Of a stretch of 64,000 bases of DNA, positions 23,990 through 35,780 are shown in pieces. The position numbers were made by a program, and so were the translations under genes. Each line of letters begins with the position of its first letter. Position 1 is the stretch's first letter. The DNA lies in contig CM060175.1 of the NCBI GenBank assembly GCA_030549775.1, positions 64,097,245 to 64,161,244 on the forward strand. Reading direction: 5' to 3'. Source of the stretch: Tamarix chinensis (lineage: Eukaryota > Streptophyta > Magnoliopsida > Caryophyllales > Tamaricaceae). A model generated the notes under the pieces. The model saw only the letters and a list, made by a program, of their open reading frames with translations, had not been told where the DNA came from and did not search any database.

Positions 23990-24860
23990 ATCTTCTTCTT
24001 ATACAAGCTACCATCACCTCCTCATTATACATGCATACACATGCCACACACTCCACTACCCAAATAGCCCTTAACCCACTATTCCTTCCAGCAGCCACAA
24101 CCCCTGTTCCTTTTCGGCTTACCCCTCTCCGAGCCAAGCCCAGCACCTGCACTATATACATAAACACACATGCAACTTGTACCAGCCCTCCACTTCCCCT
24201 CCTACTCCCCTCTCTCTTTTTCGCTAGGGTCTTCCAACCAAACCGCCCCCATGTACCCACCCTGCATTGCAGCCCCTATCGCCAAAATAGCCCCCACTCC
24301 CCTTTCTCTGCCCCGTTTGGTTTTGTCATCCAGCCCCTTCTCATCGCACGCCACACCACATGCACACATACAACCCTTCCCATCCTCCTCCCCTCTCTCC
24401 TTGTTCAGCTTTTTTTCTTTCTAATCGAGCAACCCCGTCGCAACCCCTACTACACCTCTCCCTGCCTTTCCCATCTAGCACAGAACCCAGCACCCAAACA
24501 TCCCTCTGCATGCTTCCATCCCATAACAACCACTGACCACCATCGCCTTTTTGTAGCCTTGTCCTCGACCAACACCACCACCAAATCAACCAATCACAAC
24601 CCCACATCACCACCACTACAGCCAACTAGCAGCACCCAGCCCAACCATCATCACCAACCCTACAACACCAACTGCCACCGTCGCCCAGCAGAACCGTCAC
24701 CCCCGTTGCAGCCCTACACTTCCCAATCCAACAAGCCGACCACCATCCCATCATCCTGTCGAGCCACCCAGCAGCCTCTGCCGTCTCCTAGCCCAACCAT
24801 CACCACCAGCTTCGCCGACCACCACCCGCAGCACCCCGGTCAGCCCTCTCACTAAACCAG
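23990..24860 (+). promoter_or_regulatory. C-rich leader with TATA-like site in the LTR
   Basis: The block is strikingly C-rich and poor in G. It contains a stop-free frame of 274 codons (24031-24855) that is rich in Pro, Ser, Thr and His. The TATATA (24153-24158, in CACTATATACATAAACACAC) lies inside that frame, so the frame is more likely promoter plus leader than a gene. Equivalent blocks occur at the same place in the other giant LTRs, but they do not share a clear protein sequence. Confidence 0.4.
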
Positions 24861-26284
24861 CCCCAAGCCCAACCCCCTTCTTCTTGCCCATGCAGCATGA
24901 GTGCATTGTTACCTTATAATGTTTTGGTATATATATTAAGTATAAGGGTATTTTGGTAATTTTTAAAATATATATATTTTTATATTATAATTGTTATTTT
25001 ACCTAATAGATATTAATTTGGTGATTTTGGTATTATTTTTAGGTACAAAAGGTTAGCGGGATCCGATAACTTTAGTAGGATACCGCTATTTTTGTATTTT
25101 TAATGGAATTTAGGTAACTATTATATCCTACTAAAATTATGAATATTGTGTGATAGAACATTAAGGTTTCAGTGTATGAAATATGTTAAACATGATTTGT
25201 TATGTTATAATTATGTGTTAATTATTATTATCATGAAAACAGGTAAAACGAGCATGTTATCTGATATAACTTATCTTGGGTACGAAAGTATGATTAAAAT
25301 TATTCTAATGAGAGAAAATAATTTGTATGATAATTATATATAAAATAATAGGTTAAGCATGCTTAGATATAATTATAGAATAATTATTACGGATGTGTGA
25401 CCTAGGGGCAATTTAGTCATTTTTGTGTATTGTGAAATTTATCTTGAAAATCATGTCAAATATGTATTAGCTGTTTTTGAGTATGTGAGTATGTGTTTTG
25501 GATGGATTAAAGGTGTGAAAAATGATTTTATGTGCAAAATTATGTATAAAGGCAAAATGGTCATTTGACATATCTGATAATTTAAATCACGTAAGAAATG
25601 ATTTAATTTTGGTATTTTAGCCTTTTCATGACAAATGAATAAATAAAATGAAGTTAGTCTTTAAATAGAGGATAATCTAGGAATTTTGATCTTAGGGATA
25701 TTTTGGTCATTTTCGGCCTAAAGTATCCATATGTGAATAAATGAGCCTAGGATGACCTTAGCATATTTTAATGTTGGCCTCGATGTTGACCTTGATTATG
25801 GTTGTCTTGGATGATTGGAAATAAGTAAAAATGGTTAAGTATGAAAATTAGATTTATCTGTATTGTATGCGATTTCATAGTCACCTTAATAAAATACTAC
25901 TACTTAAAGTGAAAGACCTCGAGATTAGGAATGGTGGCTCCTCAGGGGTTGCTACCCTAAGGACGTGGTTTAGCCCACAGTTGATATTATGGATTTTTAT
26001 TGGTGTACCTTAGTGCCCCAGTCAAGCCCTACATCTTACTTTGTTCTATTCTAGGAACTGATAGGGGGTATGCATACTTATGGATTAGGTATTTTTGTCG
26101 GTAGGGTACTATGTTACCTTCGTATACTAGTGCGACTAGGGTACATTTGTATCCTTAGGTTGATAGTCGGTAGGATACTGTATTGCCTTGTTGCATCGGT
26201 ATGACTTGGTTGATTGATCTCCCCTTGAGAAATTAAATACAAATAGAAATGATATGATTTGATTGAAATAATGATTATTGGATC

Positions 26285-26480
26285 ATTAGATTGTTTGGTA
26301 GTAGCCTTTGTACCTACTTGTGGTTTCGGTAGTAGCCTTCATGCCTACCTGAGGTTTTGGTAGCAACCTTCGTACCTACCTGTGTTAGTATTATGTCTGT
26401 GAGTATACATGATGTTATGGATCTTATTATGTTGTACCTGTAAGTATACTTGGGATGATATGGATCTTAGTATATTATAC
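26285..26480 (+). repeat. tandem subrepeats in the LTR
   Basis: Three units of GGTAGTAGCCTTTGTACCTA type (about 31 bp) are followed by three units of ACCTGTGAGTATAC type. The first set matches 3905-4030 on the other strand and 28320-28400. Confidence 0.75.
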
Positions 26481-27248
26481 CTGTGAACATACCTGTGGTG
26501 TATGTAATTGGTTGGGATTTATACTGAGACATGAATTATGCTGTGAAAGTTAAAATTGTGGTGTAGAGTTGGGTTTTAATTATTGCTTTAGAGAGTATCT
26601 CTGGGATGTTCATTGGTAAGTTCAGTTGTTTCAGATGAATGAATATGAGTAGTACCTGACCTTGATAAAATTTGATTATCTAAACGTTTATTGTATCTCA
26701 ATCATCGTATGTATATGTATATGTCTTATACCATGTTAATTGTATGCCTTACATGTGTTCCATGCTGTTTTATCATATTAGTTTAGTATAAAGGGTTACT
26801 CAGTACCATAGTACTGAAGGATTTATTATTGTGGGCCCCTACTTATTCAATGGGAAGTAGACTTTGCAGGTCAGCCTCCGAGTTCAGTCAAATATTGGTA
26901 CTTTGGATTTGAGAGCATAGGGCTATCCGGTGTCTCTATTGTTATCTTATTTCTGGTTGTATTTGGACCTTTATATCCTCCTGTAATTTCTCTCTTGATT
27001 TTTGTTAACTGCTAAAGTTGTTTTAATTAGCACGGTATTTATTTAATGATCTCTCTATTTTGATTTATGTAATTATGTTATTAATTTAAGCTAAGTAATG
27101 ATTTCAACCTTAGCACTTGTTATGAAAATAGTAGAGGAAACTGGACTTGTACCAAGTGTGACAGTAACACCCTTTGTTTTTATTAATTTAGCTTCTACGC
27201 TTAACTCTACAAATAAAATTTTTCAGTAGCAAATTTTAGGGTGTTACA

Positions 27249-27253
27249 GGTAA
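27249..27253. repeat. target-site duplication GGTAA (right)
   Basis: Matches 23527-23531. Confidence 0.85.
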
Positions 27254-27366
27254 TTTGGTCATTTTAAGCGTAGTATGATTTTTATTCCGACAAATGTGCC
27301 TACTATATGTTATGTTGAGTATGAGAATATGTAATTTGATAAATTATAATATATGTGTAAGCATGC

Positions 27367-27408
<42 letters not shown>

Positions 27409-29132
27409 GCCCTAGGGGTATTTTGGTCATTCTAATTGTATCGTAATAATTGTATCAAAAAGTGTGCTTAATATGTGTTATCTCCTATGGAGCATTGGGA
27501 ATCTCTGATGTGATATCCTATAAACACATGTTAGGATTTTAAATTCAAAATCACGTGTAGGGGTAAAATGGTCATTTGACACGTGTGCTAAATTATTTGT
27601 ATATTATGTACTTTAATTAGTATGTTTTAGCCTTCTCATGACAAAATAATAAATAAAATGAATTTAATATTAAAAATGGATGATGGTGTGGTAATAATGG
27701 TCACAAGGGTATTTTGGTCACTTTTGAACTAACACACCGAGCATGAATAATCAGACATAGGATGACCTTGGTGCATTAATATGTTGACCTTAGTGTTGAC
27801 TTTGAATCAAAATTTGACTATTGACCTTAGAGTTGACTTGAATAATTGAAAATAAAGAAAAAAATGGTTTAGTATGGAATGAGAAATCTTTATGTAATAT
27901 GTGATGTTTTGTGATTACCTTTTTATGATATTAATACTTAAAGCGAAATACTTCAAGTTAGGATTAATTGCTCCCTAGGGGTAGCTACCCTAGAGATGAG
28001 GTAGGAATTCTCAATTTGTTTGGTTCACTAGTGTGTCGTTATGTCCTAGTAAGGTCCTAGTCTACTCTAGAGGTGACCTATAGGCCCTGTGAGGGGTATT
28101 GATACTTAAGGATTAGGTGTCCTAGGTTGGGAGGGTATTGTGTTACCTTATGCGCCAGTATAAATAGAGAACTTTTATACATCTAGGTTTTATGGTTTGG
28201 AGGGTATCGTGATGCTTTATGAACTAGTATGACCTATGTACTTTTCTGTCTCTAGGTTATTATCGTATCCCCTCAAGTAAATAAAAATATAAATGATTAG
28301 ATGTAGGCTAAAGTGATTACTAGATTGTTCGGTAGTAGCCTTTGTGCCTACTTGCGTTTCAGTAGCAATCCTTGTGCCTACTTGTCATGCTATGAGTCGT
28401 TATTGGTCTATGTTGGTGAGCCTACTTGTATTTTGACATTTGTTGGTATTGATAATGAGCTTTGTGATCGTGGTTATAATTTGAGGATGATGTTGTTTCT
28501 AATTATACTACAAAGAACATCTCTTAGATATTCCATTGGTAAATTTCAGTTTATTCTAGATGAACGAGCATGATTAGTATATGGCCTTGGTGGTATGTAG
28601 TTATATGAATGATTATCATATTTCAATTAATATGTATATAATCAAAAGTTTATATCGTGTATTATTGTGATGCCTTTGATGTGTTCCATGCTAGTTTTAC
28701 ATATTAGTTCTATATAATGGTTTACTCAATATCGTAGTACTGGTGGGTTACATTTCATAATCCTCTACCTATTCAATAAGTAGTCTTTACCTTGCAAGAC
28801 TACTTTGAGGGTAATGTCTAATGGCTTCTTATATGGGTCGAGAGTTAGGAATGTCTCGGGGTTGATCCAAACAATTCTAAACTCTTAATCTCTTATATAT
28901 ATTCTTTTCACTACATTTTATAACCACTAATAGTTGGTTTATTTGGAATGATGTTAAGTTATTTATAATTGTATTAGTAATTCAAGTAGACAAAGGTTTA
29001 GCCTTAGCACATAGTATATGAATGATAGAAGATGCCAAACTTATGCTAGGTGTAGCGGTAACACCCATTATTTTTATAACTAACTCTTCCGCATATTGAA
29101 TTTTTTAAGTAGTAAATTTTGAGGGTGTTATA
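27254..29132 (+). mobile_element. giant LTR, right fragment of the interrupted copy
   Basis: Continues the LTR broken at 23531 and ends GAGGGTGTTATA at 29132. It parallels 25400-27248 step by step: the AGGGGTATTTTGGTCAT motif, the CTACCCTAG...GTAGG subrepeats, and a GTGTAGCGGTAACACCCATT tail motif close to the end. It carries an (ATT)n microsatellite at about 27366-27405. Confidence 0.7.
27366..27405. repeat. (ATT)n microsatellite
   Basis: Uninterrupted ATT repeats. Confidence 0.9.
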
Positions 29133-31479
29133 CCTATATTCCTAAAGCATATAAATTAAGGGTTTAAATTTATTTTTATGGCTATGCGGCTATCTTTCCA
29201 GGTATGATATGTTCTCTATCTTCTTTTTGATTATTTCCATTATAATAATCATTATAGTTCCTTTAAATTGTTAAATATCACATCTTTAACCAAAACTTGT
29301 TTAAGCCCGTTTTATTATCCATTTTCAAATCCCAACCTTCCCAAATAAGACACTCCTTCAACCTCAAGCCATCCCTCTATTGTTTGGCATTTGTCTTGAT
29401 TTTTTACTTCTTTATTCTTGATTTTTACTCTTTAATGTTTTTCTTTAACAATTAAGTGTTAAAACCTAAATAAATTGAAGGAAAATCCCTCTAAACTCAT
29501 CTTTAATTTATGAATTCATTAGAAGGAAGGTTAACCCAACACAACTTTGTTTCTTACCATTATTTGTTTTATTTGAGGTGTTTTGATGATTTTTTATGGT
29601 TTTTAGTGCATGGTTCAAAAGGTGAGAAAGTGTTGGTCTTAGGTTTATTTTTGCTCAGTTTTGGAGCTAAGGACTTGGTAAACTAAATTATACTAAGAGT
29701 ATATAGGTTTTGATGTGTTAGAATGTTTAAATGTGTTGTTGTTGTTAATGACATTTTTTTCATATTTTGGGTCATTCGGCCTCTAGGAAGAATTATGAAT
29801 TTTGGTTGCTTTTATTAATTTTTTATAATTACAATGGATTATTTAGGTTTTTTATATGGAAATTCATATTTTTAAAGTTTTGATTTGGTTAAATTATGAT
29901 TAAATTAAGTTTTAAGCATGAATGAGGGGTATTTTGGTCATTTAACATCTAGAAAGATATTTTTTGTTGTTATTTCTATTCTAAGGTGTTCATAATGTGT
30001 TTAATGAATAGTGTGAAAATTTTGAAGACTTAGATCATTATATGCTAAAAGTTATGCCATTTTTGGTGTTTTTAGGATTTGGAGGTATTTTGGTCTTTGT
30101 ACTTGTAAGTTTATATTTTATTTAAAAATATTTGTTCTATCATGGTAACTATTGATTAATTGTTATTGTTATTTAATTTCATAATTTTAGGAGTTATTTT
30201 ACTATTTTATTCTTAATTATTATTATTATTATATCTAGGGTATATTAAAGGCATTTTAGTCATTTTGCGCCTAAATGACTTTGATATTTTAGATTCAATG
30301 GTTAACCTTTACCATTGATGTGACTTTATAAATAGTAACTTGATGGAAATAGTGATTTAATATAAATAGTGATTCTCAATAATATTAAACTTTATTAATT
30401 TTTAAATTTAAACTTATGGATATTTTTAATGGAATTTTCTAATGAGTGAATAATGTTTTGTGAATAGTTTTTTTTTAAATTTCGTGTGTAGGTTTATTTT
30501 GGGGTGATTTTTGTTAATATATCTATTTAAAAAAAATAAGTGTACGACTGAGTTTAGGATTTAGGCAAGTAACCTTAGGATGACCTTGAAGGTAGGGTTT
30601 GTAATAGATGCACTCCCTATTATTATGTAGATGTTCTAACACCTTTAGTATGTTAGCAAGACTCATTTTACTCTATAGGCCACCTACGAGTCCTATAAGG
30701 ATATCGATACTTAAAATTAGAATGTTCTTTAGTGGGATAGGGTGCTTCCTTGGATTGATGTTTTAGCCATTAGTACTTTGACTTTAGTATTGTTTCTTAT
30801 TATATAAATTATGAATTTGTGGATTATGTGATAACCTAATATGAAATAGAATAATCAATGAACCTCACATGAGCACGATTTTCTTTGATTTTAGTAGTAT
30901 GTGTTACAATTTTAATGTAAATTTAAGTGTTTAATGTGATAATATGTTTTACCGCTTTCTCTGGCCTCGAATATGTTCCCATATGTTTTCTATGCTATAT
31001 GCTATGTGCTTTTAGTAAATTTAGTACTCTCATCATACTACTTCTATTTTTTTATTTTTTTTCCTTTTAGACTTATTAGTGGAGATTGACAATAATGAAG
31101 ATCTTGTTAATTTTGTAGAGTTTGCTTGAAGGATCAAGGGTTAAAATAAGGATATCTGGTACACCTTATCAGTGTTATTTTTGTTATCTGGATATGAATA
31201 TTCTTCACCCTTATTTTTTATACCTCTATCTTTGTGTCTATTTTGTCTTTGGTATTACTCATTTTTAGATCTCTGTTGGATTTCTATACGTTATTATTCT
31301 TTCTGTATATATCTATATATATTTCCCTATTTGTGTTGTATCTTTTTGTTATCTTGTGTTTGAATGTTTTAGCCTTGTGTTTTGTATAATAAATAGTTGT
31401 AAGGAAGGTGGTAATAACACCAATGTATTTGAGCTAACTTACACATTTAAAAAAATAGTTTTGAAAACTTGGGTGTTAC
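29133..31479 (+). mobile_element. giant LTR, diverged 3' portion
   Basis: Ends AACTTGGGTGTTACA at 31479. Motifs like GGTATTTTGGTC and GGTAATAACACCAATGTAT (31410 region) are shared with the tails of the other LTRs. Its own 5' end was not found. It may be the element into which the copy ending at 29132 inserted. It is the most diverged copy and no coding region was recognised. Confidence 0.45.
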
Positions 31480-32545
31480 ATTTTCGTTTTCTCGCGTCCC
31501 TATTTTTACGTTCATGTCTCCATTTCCATACAAAAATGATTACTATTTCTTTGACCAGGGTACATATTAGAGCATATGAGGGAGGGAGAATCTAGTAACC
31601 TAGGGAGTTGGGGGGAATTTGGTTACTCAAAGGTGTGACCTAGTCACCTAGAGTGTAAACTCCATCGATCCATTGGTTGGCCAGACACCCATAAAACATC
31701 TAACCACTTGTTATTACTTACTACATGTGAAGCTTCATCAATACATGTGTTTTTTTTTGCAACATCTTTTATTTCATTGCTGCTAGGGTTGCATCTGATT
31801 CAATCTAAGCTGTGGTGGGTTTGATCTAGACTCATTTAGTAAATGATCCTAAAAATAAGGCTTAGACTCAACTCATTTAAAAATGAGCAGATATCATGAG
31901 CTTTTGCATTGTAAATAACCTCAATCCCAAATTATTCATGTTTAGACTTGGCTTGTTTATTAATGAGTATAAAATCATTATTTACTAGTTGTTTGGTTAG
32001 CTAAATAAAAGAGTTGAGCCAAGTTCTTAATGGGTCAGTTTCAAAAGCTCATTATTTGATTTTGTTTGCTTACGACCATGGTTGAGGTGATCTCATAAAA
32101 GTTAAATGTATTAGACTATATAATCAGATAACGTGTATAGTGTGTCATGAGTAGGGATATAAATGAGTCAAGTAGAGTGGGGGTGAGCTCAATCTCAACT
32201 CATTAAATGAATGAGCTTAAAAATAAGGTTTTTAAATGAGTTGAGGCAGCTCGTGAGATTTTGTAGTAAACGATCTAGGTTCGCGAGTTTTGTATTATAA
32301 ACGAGCTCAAACCTAGATGTTTATGTTTATCCTCGGCTTGGCTCATTTAGCTAAATAAATGAAATGAGCTTAGCCCTTAACAAATCAAATCCTACAATCT
32401 TAAGAGTCGACTCTATTCATTTATAACCTTAATCGCAGGTACAAGTGGATACCAAAGGCAGACTCATCACATTAGTTAATTGACTATGATGATTGGGTTT
32501 AGAAATGGATAATTGTCTAGCCCATATATTATCTTATCAACAATT
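31480..32545. repeat. intergenic, with a duplicated ATGAGCTTAAAAATAAGG-type repeat
   Basis: Two related stretches (about 31790-32085 and 32150-32400) share motifs such as AAAATAAGG, CTCATTTA and AACGAGCTC, typical of a common plant interspersed repeat built from GAGCT/CTCA phrases. No gene is seen. Confidence 0.4.
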
Positions 32546-33227
32546 AAGTCCCTTTTTGGCATTACTTATTTTCAATAATCACTTTTAAATAAAATCTGCT
32601 TTTAGAGAACAACTTTTCAAGAAGTACTTTTTTTTAATAAAATATGTGTGTGTTTTTACTTTTGTTGTATAAGTGATTAATACTAAAAAAAACTCCTTAT
32701 TCTAGTGTCTTGTTTCATTTTTCTACATATTTAATTTTTATTTCCCATCTATATTTATCTTCTTATATCTATATTTTTTGGTAATAATTATTATATAAAT
32801 TCTTTAATATTAAACATTAAAAATCATATGAAACATGAAAATATATATAAAATATAAAAAAGTATAAAGATATTATAAAGTGCTAAAAATTGTAATTTTT
32901 TCTAAAATTATTAAGAAAATTCCGAACAATCACTAAATAAATTTTATAATATTTACTAACATCTAAAATTTAGATAGTGATATAATCAAAGTTTATGTTA
33001 TGTAATGAATATTCTTACATTCGTAGTAAACATCATAAAAATAAATAGCTTAGTGATGTGTATAGTAACTATTATTTGTTATCCTATAACATACCATTTC
33101 CATTTCTCAAGCTGCTCCACCTTCTATATATTGTTCAATATCCCTATTCTTAGTATTTTCTTCATATATTTCTCTACTACAAATATCATCAAATAATATA
33201 TCATCTATTCCTTTCAACCTAAAAAAA

Positions 33228-34185
33228 TTGTGGATTGTCATTGTTGCAATGATGATGAACATTTTTTTGTTCCAAACTATAATTCGGCATCTGCTTCAAG
33301 ATAGAAAAACCAGCCTTCAAAATGCCAAAGCAACATTCAATCACATTTCGCACCGAAGAATATAAATAATTGAATAAATACTCTTTTCCTTATGGATTGT
33401 TAACTCCTTGAAAATTGGATAGATGATATCTTATATCCTTATATGGAGTAATATAACTTGATGTATTAGGATAACCTAAATCAACTACGTAATATTTACC
33501 TGTACAAAATGAAAGTTCATATTATTCAACTATAATATTTTATATATTATATATACGCTAATGTTATATATACCTCGAGGAGGGTGAGAATTTTTTTTTT
33601 GGGATCTCGAATACAGTGTTGGAATATCCGAGAATTATGAGTCAATCTCTCCCATCCAACTTCCACAAATATGAATAACGTATGAAAAGAATAAACTGCC
33701 ATCATATTTTGGGAATACACTCCTTTACAATTACGATATGGTATTTGTTCATTCTTCGGAGTACAAGCATTAATATGTGTCCTATCTATAACTCCTATAC
33801 AATCTTTAAAATAAGACCAAAGTCTCAAATAAATTTTTTTTATCTCAGGAGGTACCTCGTTAAGGCTTTGATGAGGCCTTATAATCTCACCAACAATTTT
33901 CGATATAACAATTACAACCTTGTTAAACTATCTACTAATGTTTTCTCAGGAGTATTGAAATTGATCTTACACAACTCTATTCCTTTCATTGTGACCAATT
34001 GTATATACAAAAAATGCTAACTTTTATTCAACAATTAACAAACTTCTTGATCTCAACAACCTTGAAAAAAAACCTTCTTTATTCTAAATAAATCATGGCA
34101 TACCCTATCATGACCATTTAATATACGTTGGACAAACTAATGACCCATTCCAGAAGAATCCAAACAAACTTACTTCTCAAAATAT
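33228..34185 (-). pseudogene. PIF/Harbinger transposase (HARBI1-like, DDE), broken
   Basis: Reading on the minus strand, an N-terminal part contains FVQRILNGHDRVCHDLFRI and TIGHNERNRVV (34150-33970). It is followed by VGEIIRPHQSLNEVPPEI and a YFKDCIGVIDRTHI block. Catalytic residues are all traceable: D in IDRTHI (codon 33786-33784; the family's usual G next to it is R), D in YYVVDLGYPN (codon 33482-33480) and E in RNVIECCFGILK (codon 33338-33336). A short intron or broken piece separates the last two blocks, with a TTTGTACAG acceptor near 33500. In-frame stops (for example after GVNNP) and a frameshift in the N-terminal part make it a pseudogene. Confidence 0.8.
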
Positions 34186-34749
34186 ATATTTATTCTCTTT
34201 CACAAATGACATAGGACAAGAAGCAGTACTAGTAATCTTTTTTCCCAATCATCCATCTATACAAAATCAAGATATTAGTTATATTATACATGCACCCAAT
34301 ATGTATGGAATTAATAAAAATGTATAAATTACAATCTTGTATCCCACCAAAAGCTAATTTAAATTCTATACAACAAACAAAACTTACATTTTTTAAGGAA
34401 GAATATGAATACTTCAAAGTTAATTCAAGAAAATATGATTTGTAATTGATTGCTTGGCCAAATTCTATCAAAGGTAGTCCATCAAGCAAACATGAATACT
34501 TCAAAGTTAATTCAAGCTAAAGAAGATAGCAATATAAGTAATATGATCTCAAGAATGAGCAACTAAAATTACTAATTTGACATATAATATTACCAATTCT
34601 AAAATACCAAGAGTCACAACTCAAGAAAAGCACATAAGTTCAACAAAAACAATATAATTTATTCTTCATGGTTTTACAAAGATAAAATAAAAAAGCCTTA
34701 AACAATCTGAGTCTTTTACAAAATATCGTAATAGCATACCATCCCTTAT

Positions 34750-35700
34750 CAATTCTTAGATGGATATCTTAAAGTTTTCAACCAAACATTACATTTTTGG
34801 GGAGCCATATATATTCGTATGTCTTTGTTATCAGGATTTTAAAAGCATAAGTAGCAAGGATAAATAACTCATCAGAAATTTCATCAGCCTTAGCATTTAG
34901 AATAACTAAGCATTATTTTATGGTGGAGGTTGTTGAAGATTGGGGTGTTGGCAATGGAGGATCATCATTACTCTAAAATGCTGGTTCACACAATTGTAGT
35001 AACTCATTATCAAGCTTTTCATTGGCCGACTCCTTTCTCTTAAGGGAAATAGATTTTTTACTCTTAAAATGCTTCTTACTTGACTTTTCTTTTTAGTCTA
35101 TCACACCATATGAATCACTAAAATCATGACACTCAAGCTCAATGAATATTTAGGATTTAGAAAGATCCATAGTATTTGTTCTTAGTTCTTCATCATCCGT
35201 ATCAAAACTTGGGTGAGTCTCTTGAGATGGAGCCCATGGATGTTCTTTGATTGCATGAGTACTGCTGAATATTAATAGAATCTCATTTAAATAGGCAATT
35301 GGCTTGTTATGAAAGTATTTACAACTTGGGTTTTGCAAGAATAAAAAAAATTAACTTATTACATACTATACATCATAATAAAAAATAAGTGAAAATAAAT
35401 AATAGTTACAATTTACTAGTATAAATGGCTTCCATCTATCATTCCTACATGTGATTGAAACTCTTAATGGGTTTCTCCCAAGTATAGTTTCACTTTCGAG
35501 TTTCACCCGTGTTAGGTAAAGTGATTTTTATCTTAAAATTTTCGGTATCAGATGTTTTCAAACCTATTTAGACCTTCATTAATATTGGACCATCTAATCT
35601 TATTGAAACTTGAACTAGGCCTATCGCCTTTCTTAACCTCTTCAATACATAATTGAACAAAAGTTTAATACCTTGATTCGGTCCATTATGTAGCATCCGA
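34750..35700 (-). pseudogene. PIF/Harbinger ORF1 (Myb/SANT-like), broken
   Basis: On the minus strand a first block reads GDRPSSSFNKIRWSNINEGL (about 35640-35580), matching the Myb/SANT-like domain of plant Harbinger ORF1 proteins. After a frameshifted stretch there is a clear C-terminal block in 35338-35150: CKYFHNKPIAYLNEI, then HPWAPSQETHPSFDTDDEEL. A lysine-rich piece (KKHFKSKKSISLKRKES) follows near 35080-35030. This protein normally partners the transposase in terminus binding and nuclear import. Stops and frameshifts show it is not functional here. Confidence 0.65.
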
Positions 35701-35747
35701 TGAAGATACCACATGTCTTACACACACACACACTCACACTCACACTC

Positions 35748-35779
<32 letters not shown>

Positions 35780-35780
35780 T
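35700..35780. repeat. (CA)n/(CATA)n compound microsatellite
   Basis: CACACA, then ACTCAC, then ACATACAT repeats run from about 35718 to 35776. Confidence 0.85.

Larger units (their letters stand above)
23532..27248 (+). mobile_element. giant solo LTR (3.7 kb) nested in another LTR
   Basis: Begins TGTAATACCCC and ends AGGGTGTTACA, flanked by GGTAA on both sides. Removing it rejoins the host LTR at a motif (CCTAGAGGTAATTTGGTCAT) that exists uninterrupted in sister copies, for example near 25395. From 5' to 3' it holds an AT-rich start, TATATA at 24153-24158, a C-rich leader (23990-24860), an AT-rich middle, subrepeats (25980-26480) and a conserved tail. It is the clearest full copy of the family and pairs with the minus-strand copy at 3126-6957. 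No retrotransposon genes are inside. Confidence 0.9.

Noticed and set aside
24031..24855. 274-codon open frame as a protein gene
   Set aside because: Same reasons: Pro/Ser/Thr/His-rich composition, location in the LTR leader, TATA-like site inside the frame.
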